64,000 nucleotides of DNA from Halomonas sp. 54_146 (GCF_001507855.1 NZ_LGEN01000011.1:38626-102625), one strand, 5' to 3'. Counted from the stretch's first letter, positions 30,059 to 40,192 are shown. Numbers and translations: made by a program. The notes: generated from the sequence alone by a model not told the origin.

Positions 30059-30877
30059 ATGACAGACGCGCTGAACACGTTGGTGGAGTTACTAGAGCTA
30101 GAGCCTTTGGAAGAGACGCTCTTTCGCGGCCAAAGCCAAGATTTAGGCTTTCCTCAGCTCTATGGTGGCCAAGTGCTTGGTCAGTCGCTTGCGGCGGCGG
30201 CTCGCACCGTACCCGATGAGCGCCGCCCGCATTCCCAGCACGGCTATTTTCTGCGCCCCGGCGACCCGCACCGGCCGGTTGTCTATCAGGTGGACACCAT
30301 TCGCGACGGCGGCAGTTTTACCACTCGCCGCGTCACGGCTATCCAGAAGGGTCGGCCGATCTTTTTCTGCAGCGCGTCCTTTCAAAGCAAAGAGGCAAGC
30401 TTTGGCCACCAGCGCGCCATGCCGGATGTGCCCTCACCCGAGGCGTTAATACAGAACGGCAACGCCAAACACGACCGCTTTCCCGGCCACCCGATTGAGT
30501 TTCTGCACCTTTCTGGCAACCCCGACAACGGCACACCGGCAGGCCAATGCCTATGGTTTCGCCTCTCGGGCACGCTGCCAGATGACCCAGCGCTGCACCG
30601 CCATCTGCTTTCTTACGTCTCTGATTTTAACCTGCTAACCACCAGCCTGATCCCCCACGACATTGCCTACCGGGACCCAAAGCTGCGCATCGCAAGCCTT
30701 GACCACGCGCTGTGGCTGCACCAGGACACGCGCCTCGACGAGTGGCTGCTGTACGTTATCGACTCCCCTTGGGCGGGCGGCGCTCGCAGCCTGGCGCGGG
30801 GGCATATTTACAGCCGCGATGGCCGCTTAGTGGCTTCCACCGCACAGGAAGGACTAACGCGCTATGCGCAGGGCTAG
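30059..30877 (+). CDS. tesB: Acyl-CoA thioesterase II
   Basis: Hydrolyses medium- and long-chain acyl-CoA. The 272-aa double-hotdog protein shows FRGQSQDLGFPQLYGGQVLGQ, HSQHGYFLRPGDP, GRPIFFCSASFQ, and in the second half SLDHALWLHQ with the catalytic Asp region and GHIYSRDGRLVAS. E. coli TesB has 286 aa. AAGGA precedes the ATG. The TAG stop is inside a 14-bp imperfect duplication and is followed by a structured repeat. Confidence 0.93.
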   Translation: MTDALNTLVELLELEPLEETLFRGQSQDLGFPQLYGGQVLGQSLAAAARTVPDERRPHSQHGYFLRPGDPHRPVVYQVDTIRDGGSFTTRRVTAIQKGRPIFFCSASFQSKEASFGHQRAMPDVPSPEALIQNGNAKHDRFPGHPIEFLHLSGNPDNGTPAGQCLWFRLSGTLPDDPALHRHLLSYVSDFNLLTTSLIPHDIAYRDPKLRIASLDHALWLHQDTRLDEWLLYVIDSPWAGGARSLARGHIYSRDGRLVASTAQEGLTRYAQG

Positions 30878-30902
30878 TACCTGAAAGTTAGTACATGAAA
30901 AA
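30875..30902. repeat. 14-bp duplication over the tesB stop
   Basis: TAGTACCTGAAAGT (30875-30888) and TAGTACATGAAAAA (30889-30902). The first TAG is the tesB stop codon. Confidence 0.8.
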
Positions 30903-30905
30903 TAG

Positions 30906-31001
30906 CCTAGGCCAGGTTGCCGCAAGGGCGCTGTGAACCCATCCGTGGGCGCTACTTTCGCCATCCCTGGGCGAAAGACCCTTGCTTAAACCTGCCCTAG
31001 G
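30906..31001. repeat. Palindromic intergenic element, copy A
   Basis: A 96-bp imperfect palindrome. Outer pairs: CCTAGG (30906-30911 / 30996-31001), AGGTT/AACCT (30914-30918 / 30989-30993), AAGGG/CCCTT (30924-30928 / 30979-30983). The inner hairpin is CTTTCGCC/GGCGAAAG (30955-30962 / 30970-30977). The core from 30929 to 30978 is almost the same as copy B at 50436-50527, while the outer stems differ in sequence but still pair. It lies between the convergent ends of tesB and the malic enzyme. Confidence 0.88.
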
Positions 31002-31044
31002 CACATTGATCGCATCGTTATATTTTCAATCACTGCCCCTAAAA

Positions 31045-31076
31045 CACCTACGCCCGCTAAGCAGCGGGCGTAGGTG
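31045..31076 (-). terminator. Terminator of the malic enzyme gene
   Basis: Perfect 14-bp stem (CACCTACGCCCGCT / AGCGGGCGTAGGTG) with an AAGC loop, followed on the minus strand by TTTTAGGGG. Confidence 0.88.
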
Positions 31077-31121
31077 GAAGATAGATGGCAGATCAAACTA
31101 AACCCGTGCGGGTCAGGGCCA

Positions 31122-32393
31122 TTAACCGCCGTAAACGTCATTGATTGACGTCAGCGGGTAGTGCGCCGGGAACGGCTTACGCGCCACACCAGAGTCGACA
31201 GCCGCTTGAGCAACCGCCGAGGAAACCCGCGCCAGCAGGCGGATATCGACAGGCGTAGGAATGATGTACTCGCGGCCAAAGCTCATTTCAGTGCGCTCGT
31301 AGGCATCGAGCACTTCTTGAGGCACCGGCTCGCGAGCCAGGTCTTTCAGCGCATGCACGGCGGCCAGTTTCATCTCTTCATTAATGCGAGTAGCGCGAAC
31401 ATCCAGAGCGCCACGGAAGATAAACGGGAAGCCCAGCACGTTGTTAACCTGGTTCGGGAAATCCGAACGGCCGGTCGCCATGATCACATCCGGGCGCGCT
31501 TGACGAGCAACCTCGGGGTGAATTTCCGGGTCTGGGTTGGTGCAGGCAAAAATTACCGGGTCCGGTGCCATTTTCTTGACCTGCTCAGCAGAAAGCAGCC
31601 CAGGCCCAGAAAGGCCTATAAACACATCAGCGTTATCGATTGCGTCATCTAAAGTGCGCATCTCGGTATCGCGGGCGAATTCGGCTTTATATTCGTTAAT
31701 ACCTTCGCGATCGGTATGGATAACGCCACGACGATCCAGCATGACCAAGTTGTCTTTGCTAGCACCACACGATACCAGCAACCGCATGCAGGCAATCGCC
31801 GCTGCACCGGCACCCATGCAAACAATCTTAACGTCTTCAATGCGTTTGCCCGCGATATCCAGCGCGTTCAGCATGCCTGCCGCGGTAACAATCGCGGTGC
31901 CGTGCTGGTCATCGTGAAAGACGGGGATGTTGCAGCGCTCAATCAGCGCTTTTTCAATCTCAAAGCACTCGGGCGCTTTAATATCTTCCAGGTTGATGCC
32001 GCCCCAGGTGTCGGCAATTCGCGCGACCGTATCGATAAATGCCTGCGGGCTTTCCGCATCCACTTCGATATCCACCGAGTTGATGCCGGCAAAGCACTTA
32101 AACAACACGCCTTTGCCTTCCATGACCGGCTTACTCGCCAGCGGCCCCAAATTACCCAAGCCAAGAATTGCGGTGCCATCAGAAATAACCGCCACCAGGT
32201 TGCCCTTGCCGGTATAGCGATAGGCATTTTCTGGCTCGCGGGCGATTTCACGCACTGGCTCAGCCACGCCTGGGCTATACGCCAGCGCCAAATCCCGTGC
32301 GGTCGCGGTGGGTTTAGTCAACTCCACCGACAGCTTACCGGGAATCGGTTTCGCGTGATAATCCAAAGCAGCCTGCTTATTTGCATCCATCAT
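31122..32393 (-). CDS. NAD(P)-dependent malic enzyme, short form
   Basis: Oxidatively decarboxylates malate to pyruvate, supplying NAD(P)H. From ATG 32393 (MMDANKQAALDYHAKPIPGK) it is 423 aa. Motifs: LALAYSPGVAEPVREI, TAILGLGNLGPLASKPVMEGK, the metal/active-site stretch IPVFHDDQHGTAIV, and the dinucleotide fold KIVCMGAGAAAIACMRLL. It lacks the C-terminal phosphotransacetylase-like domain of the ~760-aa MaeB, so I give no symbol. An upstream in-frame ATG (32465) adds 24 unconserved residues. Cofactor preference cannot be read reliably. Confidence 0.93.
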   Translation of the reverse strand: MMDANKQAALDYHAKPIPGKLSVELTKPTATARDLALAYSPGVAEPVREIAREPENAYRYTGKGNLVAVISDGTAILGLGNLGPLASKPVMEGKGVLFKCFAGINSVDIEVDAESPQAFIDTVARIADTWGGINLEDIKAPECFEIEKALIERCNIPVFHDDQHGTAIVTAAGMLNALDIAGKRIEDVKIVCMGAGAAAIACMRLLVSCGASKDNLVMLDRRGVIHTDREGINEYKAEFARDTEMRTLDDAIDNADVFIGLSGPGLLSAEQVKKMAPDPVIFACTNPDPEIHPEVARQARPDVIMATGRSDFPNQVNNVLGFPFIFRGALDVRATRINEEMKLAAVHALKDLAREPVPQEVLDAYERTEMSFGREYIIPTPVDIRLLARVSSAVAQAAVDSGVARKPFPAHYPLTSINDVYGG

Positions 32394-32672
32394 GGTCAGA
32401 GTCCAGTTAGCATAAAGTAGATAAGTCATTTCAGAATATAGAAAAAACCTATGCGCCTCAAGCACGCTATCAACTCATATCAAAACGCCCGTTTAACTGA
32501 ATTTTACCTTCACATTCGTTACATTTCGCAGATATTTGCTGAAACTTATGCAACACCGGTTTATCTATAACGATTTACTTATCACTGATGCCATAAATTT
32601 ATGGAAAAAATTTCCACAAATCGCTTTTAATTATTCAAGCAATGATTCAAGAAATTATTTTAAAAAAACAAA
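32394..32672. other. AT-rich upstream region of the malic enzyme
   Basis: About 280 bp, clearly AT-richer than the flanks (stretches such as AAATTTATGGAAAAAATTT). It must contain the malic enzyme promoter; no gene or exact promoter is assigned. Confidence 0.55.
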
Positions 32673-32696
32673 AAACCCACGCCGAGGCGTGGGTTT
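32673..32696 (-). terminator. Terminator of rpmE
   Basis: Stem AAACCCACGCC / GGCGTGGGTTT with a very short loop; the minus strand continues TTTTGTTTTTTTA. A classic Rho-independent terminator. Confidence 0.93.
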
Positions 32697-32742
32697 CGCG
32701 CAAACACAGAACGCGCTTGCGATATGGCTATCCGCGTGGGGA

Positions 32743-32958
32743 TTAACCGCGCTTAACAGCAGCACCAAAACGCTTGTTGAAGCGCTCTACGCGGCCACCA
32801 GTGGTCGCTTGCTTCTGCTTACCGGTGTAGAACGGGTGGCAGTTAGAGCACACATCCAAAGAGAAGTCCTGACCAGAGGTAGAACCTACTTGGAAAGTGG
32901 CGCCGCAAGAACAGTTGGCGGTGACCGTGTTGTAATTCGGGTGAATACCTTGTCTCAT
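32743..32958 (-). CDS. rpmE: 50S ribosomal protein L31, zinc-binding form
   Basis: Starts at ATG 32958 ([16 protein letters not shown]), 71 aa. Four cysteines in CSC near residue 16 and CSNC near residue 37 mark the zinc-binding (C+) paralogue. The family end [18 protein letters not shown] is complete. A longer frame to 33138 runs through the intergenic region and is not part of the protein. Divergent from priA, as in E. coli. An 18-bp palindrome lies in its leader. Confidence 0.96.
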   Translation of the reverse strand: MRQGIHPNYNTVTANCSCGATFQVGSTSGQDFSLDVCSNCHPFYTGKQKQATTGGRVERFNKRFGAAVKRG

Positions 32959-33026
32959 TTCGAGCCTCGCGAAGCTATATGCCGCCACCTGATCGCGTGC
33001 CAGGCACCGCATACGGGTTTGGAAAA

Positions 33027-33044
33027 CGACTAACCGGTTAGTCG
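33027..33044. promoter_or_regulatory. 18-bp perfect palindrome between rpmE and priA
   Basis: CGACTAACCGGTTAGTCG is perfectly self-complementary. It lies 68-86 bp upstream of rpmE and about 115 bp upstream of priA. The form CTAACCGGTTAG resembles operators of TetR-type repressors, but no such regulator gene is adjacent. Confidence 0.55.
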
Positions 33045-33157
33045 CTCTGTCGATATGACCTACCGCTACGCCATGTGCTGTTAAGGCGCGTGGTGACGAT
33101 AGGTCGTCAAGATGAAGAGCGGCCGCGTATACTAGCAAACCTTACGCCGGAGGCCAA

Positions 33158-35464
33158 TTGCCTGATTCTGTTTCTTTGCGGGAAGCTGCCCACGTGCCTA
33201 TTCATCAAGCAACCTCTCAAGCGTGTCAAGCACCCTCACAAGCGTGCGCTCACATCCCCCTTCAAGTGCTCAACGTGGCGCTGCCTTCACCGCTGCGCCG
33301 ACTGTTCGACTACTTGCCGTGTCGCACCACGCCCACCGGCGGGTGGCAGCCGGGGCTGCGGGTGCGGGTGCCCTTTGGGCGGCGCGAGGTGGTTGGGGTT
33401 ATCGTTGCCCTGGCCGACCACAGTGAGCTGCCAACCAGCCAGCTGCGGGCAATTAGCGAAACCCTAGATGACGCCCCGCTGCCAGCTGACTGGCTCTGGC
33501 TGTGCCGCTTTGCCGCCCGCTACTATCAGCACAGCTTAGGCGACACCCTGCACCACGCCATGCCTGCACGGCTGCGCCAGGGGCACCCGATGGCGGGTCG
33601 CACTCAAACCCTGTGGCGTGCCCAGGGCGAAGATGTTCGAGAAACGCTTAGCCGAGCGCCTAAACAAGCAGCGCTATATGCGCTGCTGCGCCAACACCCC
33701 CACGGGCTGCCCAGCCGTGCGGTTAGCGCCCACGGCTTCGCTCGCGACCAGCTATTAGCATTAGAGAAGAAAGGCCTCGCATCCAGCCAAGAGCACATCC
33801 TCACTGCTCCAACGCCACCAAGCGGCAGTTTACTGGCAACGCCTGCCCTGCCGCTTAACCGCGAACAAGCCACGGCGCTCGCAGCGCTGCATGAAAAGCT
33901 TGATGGCTATCACCCTTGCTTGCTTGAAGGCGTTACCGGCAGCGGTAAAACCGAAGTTTATCTTCAGCTTATTGAAGCCGTGGCCGCCAAAGGCAAACAA
34001 TCGCTGGTACTGGTGCCGGAAATTGGCCTAACGCCACAAACGCTCGCCCGCTTTAGAAGCCGCTTTCGCGTTCCCGTGGTAGCGCTGCATTCAGGCCTCA
34101 CCGACCCCGAGCGGCTAGACGTGTGGGAAGCCGCCGCCAGCGGCCGAGCGCTGATTATTATCGGCACTCGCTCGGCGATTTTTACTCCGCTGGCCAACCC
34201 CGGCGCGATTATTGTCGATGAAGAGCATGACGGCTCTTACAAACAGCACGATGGCTTGCGCTACCACGCCCGCGACTTAGCCGTGGCACGCGCTCACTAC
34301 CATAAAATTCCGCTGCTGATGGGTAGCGCCACGCCGTCACTGGAAAGCCTGCATCAGGCACTTTCCGGCACTTATCGCCATTTGCGCCTCACTCAGCGCC
34401 CCAGCCGCCATCCACCGGCCAAGCTGGAGCTAATCGATTTACGCCACCAACGCCGCCAGGGCGGTTTGTTGCCCAACGCTATCAAGGCCATTAAAAGCAC
34501 CTTGAACGCTGGCAAGCAGGTGCTGATTTTCATCAACCGCCGCGGCTTTGCCCCAACGCTTGCCTGCCACGCCTGCGGCTGGATGGCCGAATGCGACCAG
34601 TGCGATGCACGCATGACGCTGCACCGCCAGCCGCCCTTACTGGCGTGCCACCACTGCGATAGCCGCCGCGCCCTGCCGGACGCCTGCCCCGAGTGCGGCA
34701 GCGGCGACCTGCGCGCCTTGGGTAGCGGCACGGAACGCACTGAAGAAACGCTGCAAACGCTGTTGCCAAAAACCACTATCCACCGCATTGACCGCGACAG
34801 CACCCGGCGCAAGGACAGCTTCGAGCAGGTGCTCAAAGAGATTCAGCGCGGTGAACCTTGTGTGTTGGTCGGCACGCAAATGCTCGCCAAAGGCCACCAC
34901 CTTCCCCACGTGACATTGGTGGTGGTGATTAATGCCGACGGCGGCCTCTACGCCGCTGATTTTCGCGCCCTGGAACACAGCGCCCAGCTGCTTGAACAGG
35001 TGGCGGGCCGTGCCGGTCGAGCCGCCCACCCAGGCCGGGTGCTGGTGCAAACTCTGCACCCCGACGACCCGCATCTCGGCCAGCTGGCTGAACACGGCTA
35101 CGGGGCGCTGGCGCGCAATATGCTAGAGGAGCGGCGTATCGCCCATCTGCCACCGTTTTGCTTTATGGCACTGCTACGCATTGAAAGCCCCAAGGAAGAG
35201 GCTGCCTTGGCCATGGCGCAACAGGCCGCCCAGGCGCTGCGCCAGTGGCTAAAAGAATCAGGCGTGGCGACCCGCTGCTTGGGGCCGGTGCCCGCCCCCA
35301 TGGAGCGCCGCCAAAACCGCTACCATTTACACGTAATGCTAGCGGCAGATAAACGCAGCCAATTACACCCGGCCGTGAACTGGCTGGTGCAATGGCTGGA
35401 AGCCAACCGCGAGGCGCGCAAGGTGCGCTGGTCGATCGATATCGACCCGCAAACGCTTGCTTAG
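33158..35464 (+). CDS. priA: Primosomal protein N' (replication restart helicase PriA)
   Basis: Restarts stalled forks by binding D-loops and loading the primosome. 768 aa from TTG 33158, which has GGAGG 4-5 bases upstream; a GTG at 33194 is the alternative. The family core begins LQVLNVALPSPLRRLFDYLP at about residue 35. Walker A EGVTGSGKTEVYL, DEEH box IIVDEEHDGSYKQ, and the zinc sites CHACGWMAECDQC and CHHCDSRRALPDACPECGS are readable. The extra N-terminal stretch has a duplicated SQAC motif from a DNA microduplication. Confidence 0.95.
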   Translation: MPDSVSLREAAHVPIHQATSQACQAPSQACAHIPLQVLNVALPSPLRRLFDYLPCRTTPTGGWQPGLRVRVPFGRREVVGVIVALADHSELPTSQLRAISETLDDAPLPADWLWLCRFAARYYQHSLGDTLHHAMPARLRQGHPMAGRTQTLWRAQGEDVRETLSRAPKQAALYALLRQHPHGLPSRAVSAHGFARDQLLALEKKGLASSQEHILTAPTPPSGSLLATPALPLNREQATALAALHEKLDGYHPCLLEGVTGSGKTEVYLQLIEAVAAKGKQSLVLVPEIGLTPQTLARFRSRFRVPVVALHSGLTDPERLDVWEAAASGRALIIIGTRSAIFTPLANPGAIIVDEEHDGSYKQHDGLRYHARDLAVARAHYHKIPLLMGSATPSLESLHQALSGTYRHLRLTQRPSRHPPAKLELIDLRHQRRQGGLLPNAIKAIKSTLNAGKQVLIFINRRGFAPTLACHACGWMAECDQCDARMTLHRQPPLLACHHCDSRRALPDACPECGSGDLRALGSGTERTEETLQTLLPKTTIHRIDRDSTRRKDSFEQVLKEIQRGEPCVLVGTQMLAKGHHLPHVTLVVVINADGGLYAADFRALEHSAQLLEQVAGRAGRAAHPGRVLVQTLHPDDPHLGQLAEHGYGALARNMLEERRIAHLPPFCFMALLRIESPKEEAALAMAQQAAQALRQWLKESGVATRCLGPVPAPMERRQNRYHLHVMLAADKRSQLHPAVNWLVQWLEANREARKVRWSIDIDPQTLA

Positions 35465-35597
35465 CGCTTGTTTGGCAACACCGCTTTGAAACTGCGGCTC
35501 AATTGCTGATAATAGCCGCCTTACCGACGCACCTATTTTTAAGCACTTCTCAGGTGCGCGATAGCACACGCCGCCACTGACGACACCGGATACCTAC

Positions 35598-37283
35598 ATG
35601 AAAGACACCATAGTTTCACTGCTCGAAGGCGCGGTAACCGCGCTTAAGCACCAAGGCGTGCTGCCCAATGACCTACAGCCCACCATCAAAGTGGACCCTA
35701 CCAAAGACAAAGCCCACGGCGATTACGCCACCAACTTAGCGCTGATGCTGGCCAAACCGGCAGGCAAAAATCCGCGTGAATTGGCCAACATGCTGGTGGC
35801 GGCGCTACCGGAAAGCGACGCTATCCAAAACACCGAGATAGCAGGCCCTGGGTTTATCAACTTTTTCGCCGCCGCCGATGCCGCCGCGCAAATCGTTGCC
35901 CAGGTACTCGATTGCGGCGACACCTTTGGCCGCAGCCTGATCGGCAAAGGCGAAAAAGTGCAGGTTGAGTTCGTGTCCGCCAACCCCACGGGGCCGCTGC
36001 ACGTAGGCCATGGCCGTGGCGCAGCCATTGGCGATTGCCTATGCCGCCTGCTTGAAGCCACCGGCTATGAAGTTACCCGCGAGTTCTACTACAACGATGC
36101 CGGCGCACAGATCGCCAACCTGGCGCGTTCAGTGCAGGCACGGGTAAAAGGCTTGGGCCCTGACGATGCCAGCTGGCCGGAAGACGGCTATCGCGGTGAG
36201 TACATTACCGATGTCGCCAACGACTACCTGGCAGGCAAAACGGTGACCGCTGACGACCGTGAAGTCACCGCAAAAACCGACCCCAACGATCTAGACGCCA
36301 TTCAAGAATTCGCCGTCGCGTGGCTGCGTCGCGAGCAGGATTTAGACCTCAAAGCCTTTGGCGTTGAGTTTGATGTCTATTTCTTAGAGTCCTCGCTGTA
36401 TGAAGATGGCAAGGTCGATGCCACCGTCGAGAAACTGGTCGCCAACGGGCACACCTATGAAGAAGACGGTGCCATGTGGCTACGCACCACCGATTTTGGT
36501 GATGATAAAGATCGCGTCATGCGCAAACGCGACGGCGGCTACACCTACTTCCTGCCCGACGTGGCCTACCACCTGGACAAGTGGCAGCGCGGCTTCAAAA
36601 CCGTGATTAACGAACAGGGTGCCGACCACCACTCCACCGTCACCCGCGTGCGCGCCGGCTTACAGGCGCTGGAAGTTGGCATTCCCAAAGGCTGGCCCGA
36701 CTACGTGCTTCACCAGATGGTGATGGTCACCCGCTCAGGCGTTGAGGTGAAACTCTCCAAACGCGCTGGCAGCTACGTCACCGTGCGCGATTTGATCGAC
36801 GAAGTGGGCCGCGATGCCACGCGCTTCTTCCTCGCCGCTCGCCGCGCTGACTCCCAGCTCACCTTTGATATCGACCTTGCGCGCTCGCAGTCCAACGACA
36901 ACCCGGTGTATTACATTCAGTACGCCCACGCGCGGGTATGCAGCATGTTGCGCAAGGCGCAGGATGCCGATCAACCGTTTGATCACGCCCTGGCGATGGC
37001 CAATCTAGCGCTGCTGGATAGCGACCAAGAGAAAGCCGTGCTGAACCGGCTAGCGCGCTTCCCTGAAGTGGTGGAAACCGCCGCCAAGAACCGCGAGCCA
37101 CAGCAAGTTGCCCAGTATTTGCTCGATCTTTCCGGCGATTTCCACACCTGTTACAACGCCGTCAAAGTGATGGTGGAAGACGACACGCTGCGCAATACGC
37201 GCCTGGCACTCGGCCTTGCTACCCGCCAGGTGCTGCGCAATGGGCTAGATTTAATGGGGGTTAGCGCCCCAGAGGAGATGTAA
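35598..37283 (+). CDS. argS: Arginyl-tRNA synthetase
   Basis: Class I synthetase, 561 aa. The HIGH motif is [12 protein letters not shown], and the KMSKS region appears as the degenerate VKLSKRAG typical of ArgRS. An N-terminal Add1 domain (about 1-90) and a C-terminal DALR anticodon-binding domain (about 430-561) frame the catalytic core. Placed between priA and the SPOR gene; the latter starts 3 bp after the argS stop, so they are one transcript. Confidence 0.97.
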   Translation: MKDTIVSLLEGAVTALKHQGVLPNDLQPTIKVDPTKDKAHGDYATNLALMLAKPAGKNPRELANMLVAALPESDAIQNTEIAGPGFINFFAAADAAAQIVAQVLDCGDTFGRSLIGKGEKVQVEFVSANPTGPLHVGHGRGAAIGDCLCRLLEATGYEVTREFYYNDAGAQIANLARSVQARVKGLGPDDASWPEDGYRGEYITDVANDYLAGKTVTADDREVTAKTDPNDLDAIQEFAVAWLRREQDLDLKAFGVEFDVYFLESSLYEDGKVDATVEKLVANGHTYEEDGAMWLRTTDFGDDKDRVMRKRDGGYTYFLPDVAYHLDKWQRGFKTVINEQGADHHSTVTRVRAGLQALEVGIPKGWPDYVLHQMVMVTRSGVEVKLSKRAGSYVTVRDLIDEVGRDATRFFLAARRADSQLTFDIDLARSQSNDNPVYYIQYAHARVCSMLRKAQDADQPFDHALAMANLALLDSDQEKAVLNRLARFPEVVETAAKNREPQQVAQYLLDLSGDFHTCYNAVKVMVEDDTLRNTRLALGLATRQVLRNGLDLMGVSAPEEM

Positions 37284-37286
37284 CCC

Positions 37287-38021
37287 ATGGCCACCCCGCG
37301 TAAAAAGCCCGCCCCCCGCCGAGGAGCCACGTCGCAGCGCAAAGCTGCCCGCCGTTCCGGCGGTGGTTTGCGCATTCCTGGCTGGCTGTGGGGCATTGCT
37401 GGCATGGCAGCGGGTTTCTTTCTTGCTCAGCACCAGCACGGCACCGCGCCCTGGCAAGAGCAAAGCGAAGCCCCCCAGGCCACTGTTTTACCGAAGCCCG
37501 CTGGCAGTGAAGACCGCGCTGCCGCTCGGGAAACCGAGCAGGCCGCCGAGCCTTCAATGCCTACCTTTGAGTTTTATACGCTGCTGCCGGAAACCGAAGT
37601 GATCGCCCCCGGCGTCACGCTGCCGTCAAGCGTTGTTCGCCCGGAAGTTCCTGAGCAAGCCGCCGCCAGCGATTCTGCTGCAGGCGCGGCAAGCAACGAC
37701 CCCATCGCTCAGGTGATTGCGGCGAATACCCGCCCTGAAGACCAGGTCTCGGCGGCGCGCGAAAATGAAGCGGCCACCAACACCCCAAGCCGTTATATGC
37801 TTCAGGCGGCCTCATTTCGTGAAGCCAGTGACGCCGAGCAGCTACGCGGCCGATTGCGTAACCTAAGCCTGCTGGCGGAAATCAGCGAAGTACAGGCCGA
37901 TGGCAATACCTGGCACCGCGTTCAAGTGGGGCCTTATGAAGACACCCGCGAGTTAAACCGTGCCCAGGATTTAATGAACACCCAAGGTATCGAGCCGCTG
38001 CTCATTCAACTGCAAAACTAA
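37287..38021 (+). CDS. SPOR-domain cell-division protein, FtsN-like
   Basis: 244 aa. A basic cytoplasmic start (MATPRKKPAPRRGATSQRK), one membrane segment (about residues 29-48, IPGWLWGIAGMAAGFFLA), a long Ala/Glu-rich periplasmic linker, and a C-terminal SPOR domain (about 170-244) that binds denuded septal peptidoglycan (RYMLQAASFREASDAEQLR). Position before hslVU is the same as ftsN in E. coli and Pseudomonas, so it is probably FtsN. The sequence outside SPOR is too variable to prove it. Confidence 0.88.
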   Translation: MATPRKKPAPRRGATSQRKAARRSGGGLRIPGWLWGIAGMAAGFFLAQHQHGTAPWQEQSEAPQATVLPKPAGSEDRAAARETEQAAEPSMPTFEFYTLLPETEVIAPGVTLPSSVVRPEVPEQAAASDSAAGAASNDPIAQVIAANTRPEDQVSAARENEAATNTPSRYMLQAASFREASDAEQLRGRLRNLSLLAEISEVQADGNTWHRVQVGPYEDTRELNRAQDLMNTQGIEPLLIQLQN

Positions 38022-38100
38022 TCATTCATACCGGTAATTCATACCAGCGACGCATACCAGCAGTTCATAACGACGATTCATACTAACAACTCACTTCTGA
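38022..38100. repeat. Degenerate repeats after the FtsN-like gene
   Basis: About five imperfect 12-17-base units built on TTCATACC or GCATACC start right at the stop codon and run toward hslV. They may have arisen by slippage like the other arrays of this window. The remaining 140 bp to hslV hold its promoter, not identified. Confidence 0.65.
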
Positions 38101-38244
38101 ATATCGTGCAGGCGGTTGATTTTTTACTCGCCGCCCGCATTTTGTTGTCAGTGCTTACACAATGGTCGCTTGCAAGTGCAATTTACTCATACGCAAGTGA
38201 CCAGCCAGTCATCGGGAGCACGTCTCCCCCAAGGAGTTATCTCC

Positions 38245-38778
38245 ATGACCACTATTGTCTCCGTTCGTCGTGGCAACCAGGTTGCCCTCGCTGGCGACGG
38301 CCAAGTATCGCTGGGCAATACCGTAATGAAGGGCAACGCCAGCAAAGTTCGCCGCCTCTACCGTGGCAAAGTATTGGCCGGGTTTGCCGGTGGCACCGCC
38401 GATGCGTTTACGCTATTTGAGCGCTTTGAAGCGCAGCTGGAAAAATACCAGGGTCATTTGACCAAGGCTGCCGTGGAACTGGCGAAAGACTGGCGCACCG
38501 ACCGCGCCCTGCGCCGTTTAGAAGCGCTATTGGCCGTTGCCGACCATAGCGCCTCGCTGATCATTACCGGCAACGGCGATGTGGTTGAACCCGAGCGCGG
38601 CATTATTGCCATTGGTTCTGGCGGCAACTTCGCCCAAGCCAGCGCCCGGGCGCTGCTGGAAAACACTGAACTTTCAGCACGTGAAATTACCGAGAAGTCG
38701 CTGGCGATCGCTGGTGATATCTGCGTATTTACCAACCACCACGTGACGCTTGAAGAGCTGTCGATTGACGGTCGCTAG
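38245..38778 (+). CDS. hslV: HslV peptidase subunit of the HslUV protease
   Basis: Threonine peptidase of the ATP-dependent HslUV complex. Start ATG 38245 with AAGGAG 8 bases upstream gives [20 protein letters not shown]; removing Met exposes the nucleophile Thr. 177 aa (E. coli 176). [17 protein letters not shown] and [14 protein letters not shown] are family motifs. hslU follows after 52 bp. Often under heat-shock control; no clear sigma-32 box is seen. Confidence 0.97.
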   Translation: MTTIVSVRRGNQVALAGDGQVSLGNTVMKGNASKVRRLYRGKVLAGFAGGTADAFTLFERFEAQLEKYQGHLTKAAVELAKDWRTDRALRRLEALLAVADHSASLIITGNGDVVEPERGIIAIGSGGNFAQASARALLENTELSAREITEKSLAIAGDICVFTNHHVTLEELSIDGR

Positions 38779-38830
38779 TCAGCCCCTGCGAACCCCAACG
38801 CCGCTCAACGCACTCAAAGGTTACTTTTTT

Positions 38831-40153
38831 ATGACACAGATGACTCCCCGCGAAATTGTTCACGCGCTAGATCAGTACATTATTGGCCAGCAAGATGCTA
38901 AACGCGCCGTTGCCATCGCCCTGCGTAATCGCTGGCGGCGCATGCAGCTCGATGACGACCTGCGCCCTGAAGTTACCCCCAAAAATATTTTGATGATTGG
39001 CCCCACCGGCGTGGGTAAAACCGAAATTGCCCGGCGTCTTGCCAAGTTGGCGAAAGCACCGTTTATCAAAGTAGAAGCCACCAAGTTTACCGAAGTTGGC
39101 TATGTAGGCCGCGATGTGGAATCGATTATTCGCGACTTGATGGAAGCCGCGATCAAAATGGTACGCGAACAGGCCAAAGAGGAAGTTAGCCACCGCGCCG
39201 CCGATGCCGCCGAAGACCGCGTGCTAGACGCGCTGCTTCCGCCGCCGCGCGGCCAGGAAGAAAAGCCGCGGGAAGAGAGCGGCACTCGCCAAATCTTCCG
39301 TAAAAAGCTCCGCGAGGGGGAGCTGGACGATAAAGAAATCGATATCGAAATCGCTTCCCATGGCCAAGGCATCGACATCATGACCCCGCCAGGCATGGAA
39401 GAAATGACCAGCCAGCTGCAGAGCATGTTCTCCAACATGGGTCAGCAGAAGCGCGAAAACCGCCGCGTCACGGTTAAAGAAGCACTGGTACTGCTGGGCG
39501 ATGAAGAAGCAGGCAAGCTGGTCAATGAAGAAGAAATCAAGGCTCGCGCGGTCTACTCGGTTGAACAGCACGGCATCGTGTTCTTGGATGAAATCGATAA
39601 AGTGGCCAAGGGCAGCGGGCAATCCAGCGGTGGCGAAGTCTCCCGCGAGGGCGTTCAGCGCGATTTACTGCCGCTGATTGAAGGCTCCACCGTCTCCACC
39701 AAGTACGGCATGGTGAAAACCGACCATATTCTGTTTATCGCCTCCGGTGCTTTCCACCTGTCGCGCCCCTCGGATCTAATTCCCGAGCTGCAGGGTCGTC
39801 TGCCGATTCGCGTTGAGCTAGATGCGCTAACACCCAACGACTTCAAGCGCATTCTCACCGAGCCCTCCGCCTCGCTGACCAAGCAATATCAAGCGCTGCT
39901 GGCCACCGAAGGGCTCGACGTTGAGTTCACCCCTGACGGTATCGAGCGCATCGCGCAGATCTCCTGGCAGGTCAACGAAGGCACGGAAAATATCGGTGCC
40001 CGCCGTTTACACACGGTGATGGAGCGGCTGTTGGAAGAAGCCTCTTTCAAAGGCGGTGATATGGACAGCCCGCTGGTGATTGACGGCGATTACGTCAATG
40101 CCCAGCTTGGCGAACTGGCGGTCGATGAAGACTTGTCGCGCTATATTTTATAA
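38831..40153 (+). CDS. hslU: HslU ATPase subunit of the HslUV protease
   Basis: AAA+ unfoldase that feeds HslV. From ATG 38831, 440 aa (E. coli 443). Walker [16 protein letters not shown], the insertion I-domain (about 110-240, rich in charged residues), Walker [14 protein letters not shown], and the C-terminal RYIL tail that docks into HslV. An earlier in-frame ATG at 38750 overlaps hslV and is not used. Confidence 0.97.
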   Translation: MTQMTPREIVHALDQYIIGQQDAKRAVAIALRNRWRRMQLDDDLRPEVTPKNILMIGPTGVGKTEIARRLAKLAKAPFIKVEATKFTEVGYVGRDVESIIRDLMEAAIKMVREQAKEEVSHRAADAAEDRVLDALLPPPRGQEEKPREESGTRQIFRKKLREGELDDKEIDIEIASHGQGIDIMTPPGMEEMTSQLQSMFSNMGQQKRENRRVTVKEALVLLGDEEAGKLVNEEEIKARAVYSVEQHGIVFLDEIDKVAKGSGQSSGGEVSREGVQRDLLPLIEGSTVSTKYGMVKTDHILFIASGAFHLSRPSDLIPELQGRLPIRVELDALTPNDFKRILTEPSASLTKQYQALLATEGLDVEFTPDGIERIAQISWQVNEGTENIGARRLHTVMERLLEEASFKGGDMDSPLVIDGDYVNAQLGELAVDEDLSRYIL

Positions 40154-40192
40154 GCTGCGCCTACCGTTTATCAGCATTGGCATCGTCAGCAA

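Noticed and set aside
32959..33138. N-terminal extension of rpmE by 60 residues
   Set aside because: L31 always starts near MRQGIHP; the extension is intergenic and contains the palindrome and promoters.
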